Part shown: positions 17,686 through 27,192 of the stretch, one piece after another | Layout: each line of letters opens with the position of its first letter | Position numbering within the stretch: position 1 is the stretch's first letter | Origin: an uncultured Collinsella sp. | GTDB taxonomy: Bacteria > Actinomycetota > Coriobacteriia > Coriobacteriales > Coriobacteriaceae | Assembly: GCA_900544875.1 (NCBI GenBank) | Contig: UQWS01000004.1 | Span: 1-64,000, forward strand | Reading direction: 5' to 3' | Length of the DNA stretch: 64,000 nucleotides | Translations under genes and position numbers: made by a program | Notes under the pieces: model-generated | The model's database searches: none | Told to the model about the DNA's origin: nothing | The model's input: only the letters and a program-made list of their open reading frames with translations

Positions 17686-19195
17686 GGTAGTCCCTTCGTA
17701 CACGCGGTCCCTGGCCGTCGGTACGCAGACGCGCCGACGGGTCTGAGTTCAAATCGATTCGATTATATCCGCCGCCCGCATTGCGAGGAGTGGGGCGCTG
17801 AGGACGACCTTGCGGCGCCGTTCGCTGACGCGGGCGGGCTGCGGGGTCGGTCGCAGAGCCATCCAGGACGGTAAAACCGTTACGCGAAGATCGCTCGCCG
17901 CGCACGTGGGGCACGCCGGCGGTACTCTCATCCATAACGGCAAAGCTCTCACGGCGGCGGTCATACTCATCGCGGCGGGCGCTCTCGTACGAAACGCGCA
18001 GGATCAACCCGGCAAGCATGAGCGACACAATAATCGACGAACCGCCGTAGCTAATAAACGGCAACGGTTTGCCCGTCATGGGAAACACGTTGAGGATGCC
18101 CAGCGCGTTAATCAAAAACTGCACTGCGAGAATGACCGCGGAGCCAGACGCCATGAGCGCGCCCCGACGATCGGTCGCCTGCTCGGCAATGCGAAACGCC
18201 GAGTAGATCAGCATCGCAAACACCAAGAAGAACAGCACGGTTCCGACAAAACCGACTTCCTCGCCAATGATGGCCAAGATGTAGTCGTTGTGTGCCTCGG
18301 GCAGATACGAGTACTTCATGGTTGAGTTGCCGATGCCACGGCCGAACAGACCGCCCGAGGCAAAGGCCATGATGGCAAGCGTGGCCTGATAGCCGTCACC
18401 ATACTCGTCGGCCCAAGGGTTCAAGGCAACCTGAATACGCACCATACGGTATGGCTCTGCGACAAGCGCAATCACGATCACGAGAATGCCGAAGATTAGC
18501 ACGCCGATGATAAATCTGGGGTCGAGACCCGCAAACAACGCCATGCACATGAGGGTCAACAGGATGATCAGGACAGTACCGAAATCGGGCTGGATAAAGA
18601 TCAGAAAGAGCGAAATGCCCAGGTAGATGCCCATCTTGCGAAGGAATTCGTTGATGTTGCCACCGGGCGAAAAGAAGCGATCAAGCATGATGGCCGAATA
18701 CGCAATGGCAAATGGCTTTAAAAACTCGGAAGGCTGGAACTGAATACCGGCGATGTTGAGCCAGCGCGTGGCGCCGCGGCTGCCGCTGCCCACCAAGAAC
18801 ACCAGAAGCAGTAGCCCTATCATGCCGATAAGGAAGATCCTGAGCACATCCTCCCCAAACCAGCTGTCCGGCAAAACGCGCACGATGGCAATCAGCGCCA
18901 GAACACCGACCACGGCAAACGCGGCCTGTCGACCCAGAAAAAACGTCGCCGAGCCATTCTCGTGCAGCGCCTCGACCGAAGACGCCGAGTACACCATCAG
19001 CAGGCCAAAGCATACCAAGGTAAACAAGCAGGCCATGAATATCAAACGGGGGCGCATGATACGGGCGGGAACGCCGGCAATATAGCGTTCGCTAAACGAC
19101 TGCCCGCCGCGGCTGGAACGCGGTGTGGTGCGACGTGAGGAAGCACGGTCCGAGTCGGGCCTCCTCATACCTTGTCGGGGGCTCTCCTCTCTCAC
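17675..19195 (-). CDS. ftsW: FtsW SEDS glycosyltransferase
   Basis: SEDS-family lipid II polymerase for the septum, 506 aa with about ten membrane helices. Family marks are LMVYSASSVEAL, GATRWLNIAGIQFQPSEFLKP, IQPDFGTVLI and NVFPMTGKPLPFISYGGSS. Long Arg/Ser-rich cytoplasmic ends flank the membrane part, including a C-terminal tail of about 110 residues (RQRTAPQGRPQRPTP). The GTG at 19195 follows TAGGGG; an ATG at 19168 is an alternative. It lies 8 bases after murD and pairs functionally with ftsI further upstream. Confidence 0.95.
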   Translation of the reverse strand: MREESPRQGMRRPDSDRASSRRTTPRSSRGGQSFSERYIAGVPARIMRPRLIFMACLFTLVCFGLLMVYSASSVEALHENGSATFFLGRQAAFAVVGVLALIAIVRVLPDSWFGEDVLRIFLIGMIGLLLLVFLVGSGSRGATRWLNIAGIQFQPSEFLKPFAIAYSAIMLDRFFSPGGNINEFLRKMGIYLGISLFLIFIQPDFGTVLIILLTLMCMALFAGLDPRFIIGVLIFGILVIVIALVAEPYRMVRIQVALNPWADEYGDGYQATLAIMAFASGGLFGRGIGNSTMKYSYLPEAHNDYILAIIGEEVGFVGTVLFFLVFAMLIYSAFRIAEQATDRRGALMASGSAVILAVQFLINALGILNVFPMTGKPLPFISYGGSSIIVSLMLAGLILRVSYESARRDEYDRRRESFAVMDESTAGVPHVRGERSSRNGFTVLDGSATDPAARPRQRTAPQGRPQRPTPRNAGGGYNRIDLNSDPSARLRTDGQGPRVRRDYHDR

Positions 19196-19203
19196 CGCAA
19201 CCC

Positions 19204-20610
19204 CTATTCCATTTGTGATTTCGCTGTAGCGGCAAGCTGAGCCACGTAGTCCTTAAACACGCGGCCGCGCTCCTCATAGCCCGAGAACTCATCGAACGAA
19301 GAGCAGGCAGGAGAAAGTAAGATCACGTCACCACGGCTCGAAAGCGAACGGGCAACGTCCACGGCGTCGCGCAGGTCATCCGCCTGGGCGATATCCACAT
19401 CGCCATCGACATCAGCCTCGTCCATAGCGGCGGTGAAGCGCTCGCGCGCATCGCCAAAGCAGACGACCGAGCGCACGTTGTCCATAACGACGCGCGCGAA
19501 GTCCGTGAGCGGAGTGCCCTTATCGTGGCCGCCGAGCAGCAAGATCACGTCGTCATCGGGAAATGCCGTCAGTGCCTTCTCGACCGCATCGGTGTTAGTC
19601 GCCTTGGAATCGTTGACGTAGCGCACGCCGTCAATCTCGCCACACGGCTCCACGCGGTGCTCGAGCGGCTGGAACGAGGCCAGACCGCGGCAGACACCGT
19701 CGACATCGGCACCGACTGCCAAGGCAGCCGTGGCAGCGCACAGGGCATTGATAACATTGTGATGGCCCGAGATCTTGAGCTCGGATGTAGCGATGAGCGG
19801 GGTCTCGACACCCTTCAGACGCACGATCATCTTGCCATCGCGCACAAAGGCGGCATCCTCGCCCTCAGGCTCGTCAAAGGCAACCTTGCAGATGCGACGA
19901 CCCGGCGTGTAGATGTACTCATCGAACTCGTGAATGCCGGCGTCTTCGACGTCGACAACCACCAGATCGTCATCGACCATATTGTCAAACAGTTTGATCT
20001 TGGCAAGCGCATAGTTCTTATGACTCTTATGCCAGCCCAAGTGGTCGGGAGTGATGTTGAGCAGCACCGCCACGCGGGGGTGGAGCTCGGTTGTCGTAGC
20101 AATCTGATAGCTCGAGAGCTCAGCCACAAACCACTCGTTGTGGGCTCGGCCGTCAATCTCGTTGACCGGCGGCTCGCCGATGTTGCCGACAGCAACGCTG
20201 GCCTCGCCGGCAGCCTTAAGCAGATAATCAGTCAGCGACGTGGTGGTCGTCTTGCCGTTGGTGCCCGTGATGGCAATCCAGTTATCGGGCGACAGGCGAT
20301 AGGCAAACTCGGGCTCACCCATAATCTGGGCGGCATGCTCGCGCCCAGCCTTAAAGAAGCCCGAGAACTCCGAGATGCCCGGGCACGTCACGCATACGTC
20401 ATAGGCGCCCTCGACCTGTTCGGTCCCATAGACAAACGACGCACCAGCAGCCTCGAGCGCACGCGTGGCGTCATTGGGCTCAGAGGTGCCACCGCCATAC
20501 ACGGTAACGGCACTTACGCGCTCGGGATGTGCCAGCGCCCAGCGGGCGACATCGAGACCGGATTTGCCCTGACCCAAAACGAGCAGGCTAAAGACATCAG
20601 CAAGAGACAT
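19204..20610 (-). CDS. murD: UDP-N-acetylmuramoylalanine-D-glutamate ligase MurD
   Basis: Adds D-Glu to UDP-MurNAc-L-Ala, 468 aa. LLVLGQGKSGLDVARWAL is the N-terminal binding loop, AITGTNGKTTTTSLTDYLL the ATP loop, AELSSYQIATT the central motif, and HHNVINALCAATAAL and YVNDSKATNTDAVEKAL the C-domain marks. Lies between mraY and ftsW, 9 bases after mraY. Confidence 0.97.
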   Translation of the reverse strand: MSLADVFSLLVLGQGKSGLDVARWALAHPERVSAVTVYGGGTSEPNDATRALEAAGASFVYGTEQVEGAYDVCVTCPGISEFSGFFKAGREHAAQIMGEPEFAYRLSPDNWIAITGTNGKTTTTSLTDYLLKAAGEASVAVGNIGEPPVNEIDGRAHNEWFVAELSSYQIATTTELHPRVAVLLNITPDHLGWHKSHKNYALAKIKLFDNMVDDDLVVVDVEDAGIHEFDEYIYTPGRRICKVAFDEPEGEDAAFVRDGKMIVRLKGVETPLIATSELKISGHHNVINALCAATAALAVGADVDGVCRGLASFQPLEHRVEPCGEIDGVRYVNDSKATNTDAVEKALTAFPDDDVILLLGGHDKGTPLTDFARVVMDNVRSVVCFGDARERFTAAMDEADVDGDVDIAQADDLRDAVDVARSLSSRGDVILLSPACSSFDEFSGYEERGRVFKDYVAQLAATAKSQME

Positions 20611-20619
20611 GAAAGACCA

Positions 20620-21639
20620 CTATCCCAACTGGAAGAACAGAGCAAGGCCAACGGCACCAAAGGCAGCAGCGATAATCCAAAAACGGATGACGACCTTGGT
20701 CTCGGCCCAGCCCTTCTTTTCGAAATGATGATGGATGGGCGCCATAAGGAAGACGCGCTTGTGCGTAAAGTGGAAGTAGACAACCTGAATCATGACCGAC
20801 AGGGTCTCAACGATAAACAGGCCGCCGATGATAAGGGAGACGACCTCGGTGTTGGTCATGATGGACGTGCAGGCAAACGCGGCGCCCAGGGCAAGCGAGC
20901 CGGTATCGCCCATAAAGATGCTCGCCGGATAGCAGTTGAACCACAGAAAGCCCAAGCAGGCACCGGCACACGCGGTGCAGAAGATGGACAGGTTCACGTC
21001 TCCGTGCAAAAACGCCATGGCAGCCATGGCGAGCATGGCAATCATGGAGGTGCCGCCAGCAAGACCGTCAAGGCCATCGGTCAGGTTCACGGCATTAGAA
21101 AGACCGGCGATCATCAGCCAGCAAAAGACAATGTAGAGCCACGGGAACGAAAGGCCGCAGATGGTGGTCGAAAGCACGCCAAGGTCAATCGTCAGGCCGC
21201 CGGGAAAACGAATCTCGGGGGCGACGCCGCACCAGTTAACGGCAAGTACCGTAAAGGTGACACAGATAATGGTTAGGCCGATCATCTTGGCATGAGGCGT
21301 CAGACCGAGCGAGCGCCCATGCGTAACGGAGGTCAGGTCGTCGATCAGGCCCAGCACGCCGGTCGCCAGCGTGGCGAGCAGCACGAGCACGAGCTCGGTG
21401 GTGAGCTTGCCCATCAGCAGGCAGGTCAGCGAAATCGCAACAAGGATGATGACGCCGCCCATGGTCGGCGTACCCTGTTTAATCAAATGACGCTTGGGGC
21501 CGTCGGCTCGGACCTGTTGGCCGATACCCTCGACCTTCAGCAGCTTGATCCACCACGGCATGAGCAGCAGCGCAATGGCAGCGGCGATGCCAAGCCCCAA
21601 AAAAGCCTGATACGTTGGATACGAGGGATTGCCGAACAT
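20620..21639 (-). CDS. mraY: phospho-MurNAc-pentapeptide transferase MraY
   Basis: Integral membrane enzyme that makes lipid I, 339 aa, ten membrane helices. Mg-site and family motifs: KQGTPTMGGVIIL, GLIDDLTSV, NAVNLTDGLDGLAGGTS, NCYPASIFMGDTGSLALG and the C-terminal MAPIHHHFEKKGWAETKVV. Start three bases after the murF stop. Confidence 0.98.
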   Translation of the reverse strand: MFGNPSYPTYQAFLGLGIAAAIALLLMPWWIKLLKVEGIGQQVRADGPKRHLIKQGTPTMGGVIILVAISLTCLLMGKLTTELVLVLLATLATGVLGLIDDLTSVTHGRSLGLTPHAKMIGLTIICVTFTVLAVNWCGVAPEIRFPGGLTIDLGVLSTTICGLSFPWLYIVFCWLMIAGLSNAVNLTDGLDGLAGGTSMIAMLAMAAMAFLHGDVNLSIFCTACAGACLGFLWFNCYPASIFMGDTGSLALGAAFACTSIMTNTEVVSLIIGGLFIVETLSVMIQVVYFHFTHKRVFLMAPIHHHFEKKGWAETKVVIRFWIIAAAFGAVGLALFFQLG

Positions 21640-21642
21640 GGG

Positions 21643-23067
21643 CTAGCACACACCTTCCACAAAGCGGTCGAGCTCAACAAAGCGGGAACCCTTGACCAGT
21701 ACAACATCATGTTTTTCAAGCGCGCCGCCCATGCGGTCGAGCACCTGCTGATAATCGGAGAACACCTGGATGCGGTCCTCGTCCATGCCCATCATGCGCG
21801 CGGCATCGGCCATAAGCTGGGCCAGCTCACCACCCACGCACGCCAGCATGTCGAGCTTCTTGGCGGCCGCATAGGCGCCCACGAGCTCATGCATGCGAGG
21901 AGCCTCATCGCCCATCTCGCCCATCTCGCCCAGGATCGCCATGCGAGACCCCGTGCACGAAAGCGAGCACAGTAGATCGAGGCCAGCAGCCATGGATTCG
22001 GCACTGGCGTTATAGGAATCGTCGATGACGCGGGCACCGCTCTTGGCGCGCTTGATCTCCTGGCGGTGACCGGTGATCGTGAGGCCCCTAAAGGCAGCAT
22101 CGATCTGCTCGGGCGTCACGCCCAGGCGATAGGAAACCGCGGCGGCCTTAACGGCATTAGGAACGGACTGCACGCCGGGGATGGCAAGCATGGTATCGAT
22201 CGTCTCACCCTGGCCAAAATCGAGCGTAAAGACCGGACGTCCCTCGTCATCAACACGAATGTCGCGGGCACGGACCTCATCATCGTCCGAGACGCCGGCC
22301 AGCATCACATCGATACCAGCAGGCTGGGCGAACGTATCGCGAATGAACGGCGTAAAGTCGTCCTCACCGCCCAAAACCAGCAGCGGCAAGAAGTCGCCGG
22401 CGGCGCACATACCCTGGACAATCTCGGCCTTAGCGCGGGCGATGTTCTCGCGGCTGCCCAAAATGCCGATGTGAGAGGTACCAATCTTGCTTACGATGGC
22501 AAGGTTGGGATTGGCGGACTGGGACAGACGCTCAATCTCGTGGAAATGGTTCATGCCCATCTCGAGCACCAGGACCTCGGTATCGGCCGGAGCGGAAAGC
22601 ACCGTGAGCGGCATGCCGATCAGGTTATTGAAATTGCCCTTGGTGGCCCAGACACGATAGCGCTTGGCGAGTACAGCGGCGAGCACGTCCTTGGTCGTCG
22701 TCTTGCCGATGGAACCGGTAATGCCAACGACCAGGCAGCCAAGCTCCAGGCGATACGTGTGCGCCAAACGCAGCAGAAACTCCTCGGGATCATCGGTCAG
22801 CAAGATGGCACAGCCCCTGTCCTGTGCCAGCGAGACCAGCTCGGCCTCGGGCTCACGCGTCATCACGACGGCGCCGGCACCCGACTGGACGGCACGGGAA
22901 GCAAAGTCATTGCCGTCGACGTTTTCACCGGGAAAGGCGACGAAAATCGTCCCTTCCTCGACCTGGCGCGAGTCGATAACGCACCCGCGGCATACCCGAT
23001 CGGCTTCTCCCGTCACGGTTCGGGCCCCTGTTGCGGCCGCGAGGTTGTTGACGGCGATCTCTATCAT
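21643..23067 (-). CDS. murF: MurF D-Ala-D-Ala adding ligase
   Basis: Completes the UDP-MurNAc-pentapeptide, 474 aa. N-domain mark DSRQVEEGTIFVAFPGENVDGNDF, ATP loop VGITGSIGKTTTKDVLA, then NFNNLIGMPLTVL, VLEMGMNHFHEIERLS and the C-domain DDSYNASAESMAAGL. murE, often found just upstream in dcw clusters, is not present; a 126-base gap with no gene separates murF from ftsI. Confidence 0.97.
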   Translation of the reverse strand: MIEIAVNNLAAATGARTVTGEADRVCRGCVIDSRQVEEGTIFVAFPGENVDGNDFASRAVQSGAGAVVMTREPEAELVSLAQDRGCAILLTDDPEEFLLRLAHTYRLELGCLVVGITGSIGKTTTKDVLAAVLAKRYRVWATKGNFNNLIGMPLTVLSAPADTEVLVLEMGMNHFHEIERLSQSANPNLAIVSKIGTSHIGILGSRENIARAKAEIVQGMCAAGDFLPLLVLGGEDDFTPFIRDTFAQPAGIDVMLAGVSDDDEVRARDIRVDDEGRPVFTLDFGQGETIDTMLAIPGVQSVPNAVKAAAVSYRLGVTPEQIDAAFRGLTITGHRQEIKRAKSGARVIDDSYNASAESMAAGLDLLCSLSCTGSRMAILGEMGEMGDEAPRMHELVGAYAAAKKLDMLACVGGELAQLMADAARMMGMDEDRIQVFSDYQQVLDRMGGALEKHDVVLVKGSRFVELDRFVEGVC

Positions 23068-23193
23068 TGCAGCTCCCCTGTAAACCTAATAATGCTATCG
23101 GCGTATTGTATCCCAGCGCCGCGCATGCGTGGTGCAGGGCATGTGAACACCCTCATATGGGACAACAAACCAGGCCCCAAAGATTGTAACCCC

Positions 23194-25059
23194 CTACCTC
23201 GTGTGCGGGATACCCAGCACGTCGAGCGCGTTGGCCATAATGGACTGGAACGGCACCGCAGCGGCATCCGAGCCGCTCGGCGTTCCGTCGAGCGTGATAT
23301 AGCACAGCACCTTGGGCGATTGTGCCGGTGCAAAGCCCATAAAGGACGACATATAGTTCTCCTTGAGGTAGCCGCCGTTCTCGTCGGCTCGTTCGGCCGT
23401 ACCGGTCTTACCCGCCACGTCATAGCCGTCAACCGCGCCGCCAACGCCCGTTCCCTCGGACACGACCGTCTGCATGCACGATGTCACCTGGGATGCGGCA
23501 TCCTCAGAAATCGCGCGCTCGCCTTCGCCCCAGTCCTTCTCGTCGCCCTTGCTGGACTTATAGAAGTGCGGGGTCATCATCACGCCGCCGTTGGCGATAC
23601 CGCCCACGGCACGTGCGATCTCAATCGGCGAGACGGACAGTGCCTGTCCAAAGCTCATCGAGCCCAGCGTGGCGCCGTCATACTGGTCACGCTCCTTGAC
23701 GATACCCAGGCTCTCTCCCGGAAAATCGACACCCGAGCTGTGACCGATGCCCCACTTGTCCACATAGGCGGCAAAGTCGTCGGCACCGATCTTGCGCCCC
23801 ACTAGGACAAAGCCCACGTTGGACGAACGGCGCATCATCTCGCGCACATCCATGGTCATGGCATAGTCGCGCTTGTCGGCATCGGTGACGGTATCGTCGC
23901 CCACCTTGATGCTCGCCGGCACCTCAAACGACGTACTCGATCGCACGACGCCCAAGTCGAAGCCGGCGCCCGCCACGAGCGTCTTAAAGACCGAGCCGGG
24001 CTCGTAGGCGTCGGTGACCAGGCGCAGATTCATATCCTCGGTCTTGGCATTCTCCAGATCGGTCTGGTCGTAGGTCGGGTACGAGCAGGCTGCCAAAATC
24101 TCGCCTGTCGTAGGATCGGTGACCAGCGCCGAGCCGTTCTTGGCCTTAGTCTTCTCAACTGCCTCTGCCAGGGCATCCTCGGCCGCACGCTGGATATTGA
24201 CGTCGAGCGTCGTCACGATATCAACGCCGTCGACCGCAGCCACCTTTTTATAGGCACCGCCCGCGATATAGCTGCCGTCCCTCGCGCGCTCGCGTACGAG
24301 AGAACCGTTCGTGCCGGTCAGAAGCTTGTTGTATTGCTTTTCGAGACCCGTCAAGCCGTCGTTGTCTACATTCACTACACCCAGCACCTGCGATGCCAGA
24401 TTGCCGTATGGATATACGCGCTTCATGGCCTGCTCAAAAAGCACGCCGGGCAGGTTCTTCTTCTCCAGCGCCGCAACATCGTCTTCGTCCACCTGGCGCT
24501 TGATATACACCCAGGTTCCATCGGACTCAACGAGCTTGCGGCAGGTCTTTTTATCGATTCCAGTTGCCTTGACCAGCGCCGACACCGTCTTGTCAACATC
24601 CTCGACAAGCTGCGGGTTCACGGCGATGTTGCGACATTCGACCGACGACGCCAGCACGTTGCCGTTGCGGTCGTAGATGGTGCCGCGTTTGGCATAGAGG
24701 GTCTGCGCAAGCAGGCGGCGCGCATCGGCACGCTCGCGCAGTTTATCGGCTTCGACAATTTGATAGTCGGCAAGGCGAAAGACGCCCAAGCCCAAGCCAA
24801 GCCCGATGAAGCCCATGACGGCTTTGCGGCGAGGCAGAGGCGCGCCTGTGAGCCATTCGGTCGACGAACTCTTGCGCGACCTGGTGTTATGCACTTGAGG
24901 GCCGCCCGAGCCGCGAAGTCGCGACGCCGGGTCGTTGCCACGGGACTGCCCGGCGTTGTAAGATTGCCGACCCGTTCCTTGATAACCAGAACGTCCCCGC
25001 GACGAGGGACGTCCAGAACCGCGGCCCCCATCGGAACCGCGGCGATAGTCATTTGTCAT
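23194..25059 (-). CDS. ftsI: septal transpeptidase FtsI / class B PBP
   Basis: Class B penicillin-binding protein, 621 aa. A basic Gly/Ser/Arg-rich cytoplasmic region (residues 1 to about 75) precedes a membrane helix near 80-100. The dimerisation/pedestal domain follows, then the transpeptidase with active-site SVFK (in YEPGSVFKTL), SSN (in MMRRSSNVGFV) and KTG (in VAGKTGTAERAD). Crosslinks septal peptidoglycan together with FtsW. The start at 25059 has only a weak site, so coupling to the upstream ftsL-like gene (17-base gap) is likely. No PASTA domains are seen. Confidence 0.95.
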   Translation of the reverse strand: MTNDYRRGSDGGRGSGRPSSRGRSGYQGTGRQSYNAGQSRGNDPASRLRGSGGPQVHNTRSRKSSSTEWLTGAPLPRRKAVMGFIGLGLGLGVFRLADYQIVEADKLRERADARRLLAQTLYAKRGTIYDRNGNVLASSVECRNIAVNPQLVEDVDKTVSALVKATGIDKKTCRKLVESDGTWVYIKRQVDEDDVAALEKKNLPGVLFEQAMKRVYPYGNLASQVLGVVNVDNDGLTGLEKQYNKLLTGTNGSLVRERARDGSYIAGGAYKKVAAVDGVDIVTTLDVNIQRAAEDALAEAVEKTKAKNGSALVTDPTTGEILAACSYPTYDQTDLENAKTEDMNLRLVTDAYEPGSVFKTLVAGAGFDLGVVRSSTSFEVPASIKVGDDTVTDADKRDYAMTMDVREMMRRSSNVGFVLVGRKIGADDFAAYVDKWGIGHSSGVDFPGESLGIVKERDQYDGATLGSMSFGQALSVSPIEIARAVGGIANGGVMMTPHFYKSSKGDEKDWGEGERAISEDAASQVTSCMQTVVSEGTGVGGAVDGYDVAGKTGTAERADENGGYLKENYMSSFMGFAPAQSPKVLCYITLDGTPSGSDAAAVPFQSIMANALDVLGIPHTR

Positions 25060-25076
25060 ACTCAGCTACCGTCTTG

Positions 25077-25547
25077 CTACTGAGCGGTCGCGGTCGCGTT
25101 GGCGCCCGCGGCTGCATCCTGCGAAAAGTCAAGTGTAACGCTCTCGCTGGGCTCCACCATGCCATAAGCGCCCGCAAGGTCGCGAATGCGCGTGTCGGCG
25201 CCATAGACCGAATGCATGACCTCCAGGTCGGAGCTCTCATCGGTCGCCTTTTCGAGCGTGTTGGTAAGCTCGGCGTTGCTGTTGAGCACCTGGGCCGTAA
25301 CGCCGGCAAGCGCCACGCGGGCGACGCCGATCGTCATGAAGATAGCCGCAATGATGCAAAACGTTTTAAGAACGCTCATGAAAACCGGGCTTACCGCCTG
25401 GTTTGCCTGACGGCCCGCGCCCGTGTAGACATCAAAGCGCGGCGTGCGCTGCTCACGGGGAGCAACGGGGGCCTGCGGCGTCTCACGATAGGCGGGCATG
25501 GCGTTCATATCATAGGCGAGTGCTGCGCTTGAAGTGTTGTAGCCCAT
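25077..25547 (-). CDS. ftsL: FtsL-like bitopic division protein
   Basis: Placed between rsmH and ftsI, the usual ftsL position, 156 aa. It has a cytoplasmic region of about 55 residues, one membrane helix (VLKTFCIIAAIFMTIGVARV), and then a short coiled-coil-like segment (VTAQVLNSNAELTNTLEKATDE), the general FtsL/DivIC build. Sequence conservation in this family is low, so the call rests on position and topology. The start at 25547 follows GGGAGG. The C-terminal end is Ala/Thr-rich and probably unstructured. Confidence 0.75.
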   Translation of the reverse strand: MGYNTSSAALAYDMNAMPAYRETPQAPVAPREQRTPRFDVYTGAGRQANQAVSPVFMSVLKTFCIIAAIFMTIGVARVALAGVTAQVLNSNAELTNTLEKATDESSDLEVMHSVYGADTRIRDLAGAYGMVEPSESVTLDFSQDAAAGANATATAQ

Positions 25548-25637
25548 GATATGCCGCCTCCCATCCCGAGTACGTTGGTAGTGTGTTTAAGCTTCGTTTA
25601 TGGTGCGAGCGGGAGGTCCAATATCGCGCGGTCACGC

Positions 25638-26603
25638 CTACAGACGCTGCGCCACGCGGATTTTGGCTGATCTCGCCCGAGGGTTGCGCTCAACCTCATC
25701 AGGCTGGGCAACCAGGGGTTTGCGGGTGATGACCTTGAGTATCGGCACGTTGCCGCACACGCACACCGGAATCTCCGGCGGACACGTGCACCCCTGGCTC
25801 ATCTCCTTAAAGTGGTTCTTTACGATACGGTCCTCGAGCGAGTGATACGAGATGACGCAGATACGTCCGCCCGGGTTGAGCCACCTGGTGGCGGCATCAA
25901 GCCCTCGTTCGAGCACATCGAGCTCGTGATTGACCTCGATGCGAATGGCCTGGAAACTTTTCTTGGCCGGGTGTCCACCATGCCGACGAGCGGCAGCCGG
26001 GATACCCGCCTTGATGATCTCGACAAATTGGCCGGTGGTTTCGATCGGTTCTTGCTCGCGGCGGCGCACGATCTCGCGCGCGATCTGCGAGGCGAACTTC
26101 TCTTCGCCGTAGACGCGTAGAATCCGGGCGAGGTCGTGTTCGTTATAGGTGTTGATGACCTCAGCTGCGTTTAAGGTGTTATTACCCGGATCCATCCGCA
26201 TGTCCAATGGGGCGTCCTCGTTATACGAAAAGCCCCTGCCAGGGATATCGAGTTGCGGTGACGAAACGCCCAAATCGAACAGGAAGCCATCGACCCCGGG
26301 CACCTCGGCCGAGCAAAGCAGCTCGTCCAAGTCGCCGAAGTTGCCCTTCAGCAGCTGGTGCGGAACGCCGGGAACCTCGCGGTCCAGACGGGCGCCAGCG
26401 GCCTCGAGGGCCATGTCGTCCTGATCGACGCCGAGCAAAAGGCCCGTCTCCCCCACCTGCGCGGCCATCTTTACCGAATGGCCGGCACCGCCAAGGGTGC
26501 AATCGCAGACAACGGAGCCGCTCTTTAGCCGCAGCGACTCAAGCACTTCGCCGAGCATGACAGGTTCATGCCGATATTCTTGTGTCAAGATCCCACGCTC
26601 CAT
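25638..26603 (-). CDS. rsmH: 16S rRNA (cytosine-N4) methyltransferase RsmH
   Basis: SAM-dependent enzyme (MraW) methylating C1402 of 16S rRNA, 321 aa. SAM motifs: CDCTLGGAGHSVKM, LLGVDQDD, FDLGVSSPQLDIPGRGFSY, DAPLDMRMDP, FQAIRIEVNHELDVLE and ISYHSLEDRIVKNHFKEM, all diagnostic. Second gene of the dcw cluster after mraZ. The start at 26603 lacks a strong ribosome site; a TTG seven codons in is an alternative. Confidence 0.97.
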   Translation of the reverse strand: MERGILTQEYRHEPVMLGEVLESLRLKSGSVVCDCTLGGAGHSVKMAAQVGETGLLLGVDQDDMALEAAGARLDREVPGVPHQLLKGNFGDLDELLCSAEVPGVDGFLFDLGVSSPQLDIPGRGFSYNEDAPLDMRMDPGNNTLNAAEVINTYNEHDLARILRVYGEEKFASQIAREIVRRREQEPIETTGQFVEIIKAGIPAAARRHGGHPAKKSFQAIRIEVNHELDVLERGLDAATRWLNPGGRICVISYHSLEDRIVKNHFKEMSQGCTCPPEIPVCVCGNVPILKVITRKPLVAQPDEVERNPRARSAKIRVAQRL

Positions 26604-26623
26604 CCGTTACCCGTGCCTTGCCC

Positions 26624-27058
26624 TTACGAGAAGAAGAGGTCCAGCAGGGCCTCATCGTCATCGTCCTCATCGGCCGCGGCGCGATCCCAAACCTCAAGGT
26701 GGTCGTAGTTGCCCACAACCGTGACCTCGCGGTCAAGGTTCGCCTGCTTGCGGAGAGACTCGGAAAGACCGATACGACCGGCGCTGTCCACGTCCATCGA
26801 CGTGGTGCGCTTGTTGATCGCCCTCATGAGCTTCTGGTCATTAATGTCACGCGGGTTAAAACCCTCGTGGCCCTCACGACCCGCGAAGAGTCCTTCGACC
26901 CACTTATCGAAGGCCTCGGCAGAGAACACGTACAGAGCATCGACATCCAGGGCTTTGAACACGCGAACGTGCTCTCCAAGCTCCTCGCGAAGGGGTGCAG
27001 GCAGGGACAGACGACCTTTTGCATCGAGATTGCGCTCGTATGCACCAGTCATTCCCAT
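26624..27058 (-). CDS. mraZ: MraZ transcriptional regulator
   Basis: AbrB-like DNA-binding repressor of the dcw cluster, 144 aa, with two SpoVT-AbrB-like repeats: GAYERNLDAKGRLSLPAPLR at the N-terminus and TTSMDVDSAGRIGLSESLR in the second half. Both carry the DxxGR motif. The start at 27058 follows GAGGGGAGGGCGC. It is the first gene of the cluster and its own operator is visible upstream. Confidence 0.97.
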   Translation of the reverse strand: MGMTGAYERNLDAKGRLSLPAPLREELGEHVRVFKALDVDALYVFSAEAFDKWVEGLFAGREGHEGFNPRDINDQKLMRAINKRTTSMDVDSAGRIGLSESLRKQANLDREVTVVGNYDHLEVWDRAAADEDDDDEALLDLFFS

Positions 27059-27093
27059 GTGCGCCCTCCCCTCGGTTACTCAGATGGCACGTA

Positions 27094-27110
27094 CGCGGGG
27101 AACCACCCCG
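27094..27110 (-). promoter_or_regulatory. small inverted element in the mraZ leader
   Basis: CGCGGGGAACCACCCCG pairs GGGG with CCCC around a short loop. An almost identical element (ATGGGGAACCGCCCCAT, 27132-27148) lies inside the promoter spacer. The pair may be an operator or leader hairpins. Confidence 0.4.
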
Positions 27111-27126
27111 CCTGTCGACGTCATCA

Positions 27127-27155
27127 ATAATATGGGGAACCGCCCCATTTTTCAA
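27127..27155 (-). promoter_or_regulatory. mraZ / dcw promoter
   Basis: On the minus strand TTGAAA (27150-27155) and TATTAT (27127-27132) are separated by exactly 17 bases, a near-consensus vegetative promoter about 70 bases upstream of the mraZ start. Confidence 0.8.
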
Positions 27156-27192
27156 CACCTTTCCCCACCCCTTCCCCCACCCTGCCCCACCA
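27156..27192 (-). promoter_or_regulatory. MraZ operator boxes
   Basis: On the minus strand three TGGGG boxes and a fourth related GGTGTTG occur with spacings of 10, 12 and 10 bases, directly upstream of the -35. MraZ is known to bind repeated TGGGN boxes at about 10-base spacing upstream of mraZ, so this fits autoregulation. Confidence 0.7.
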
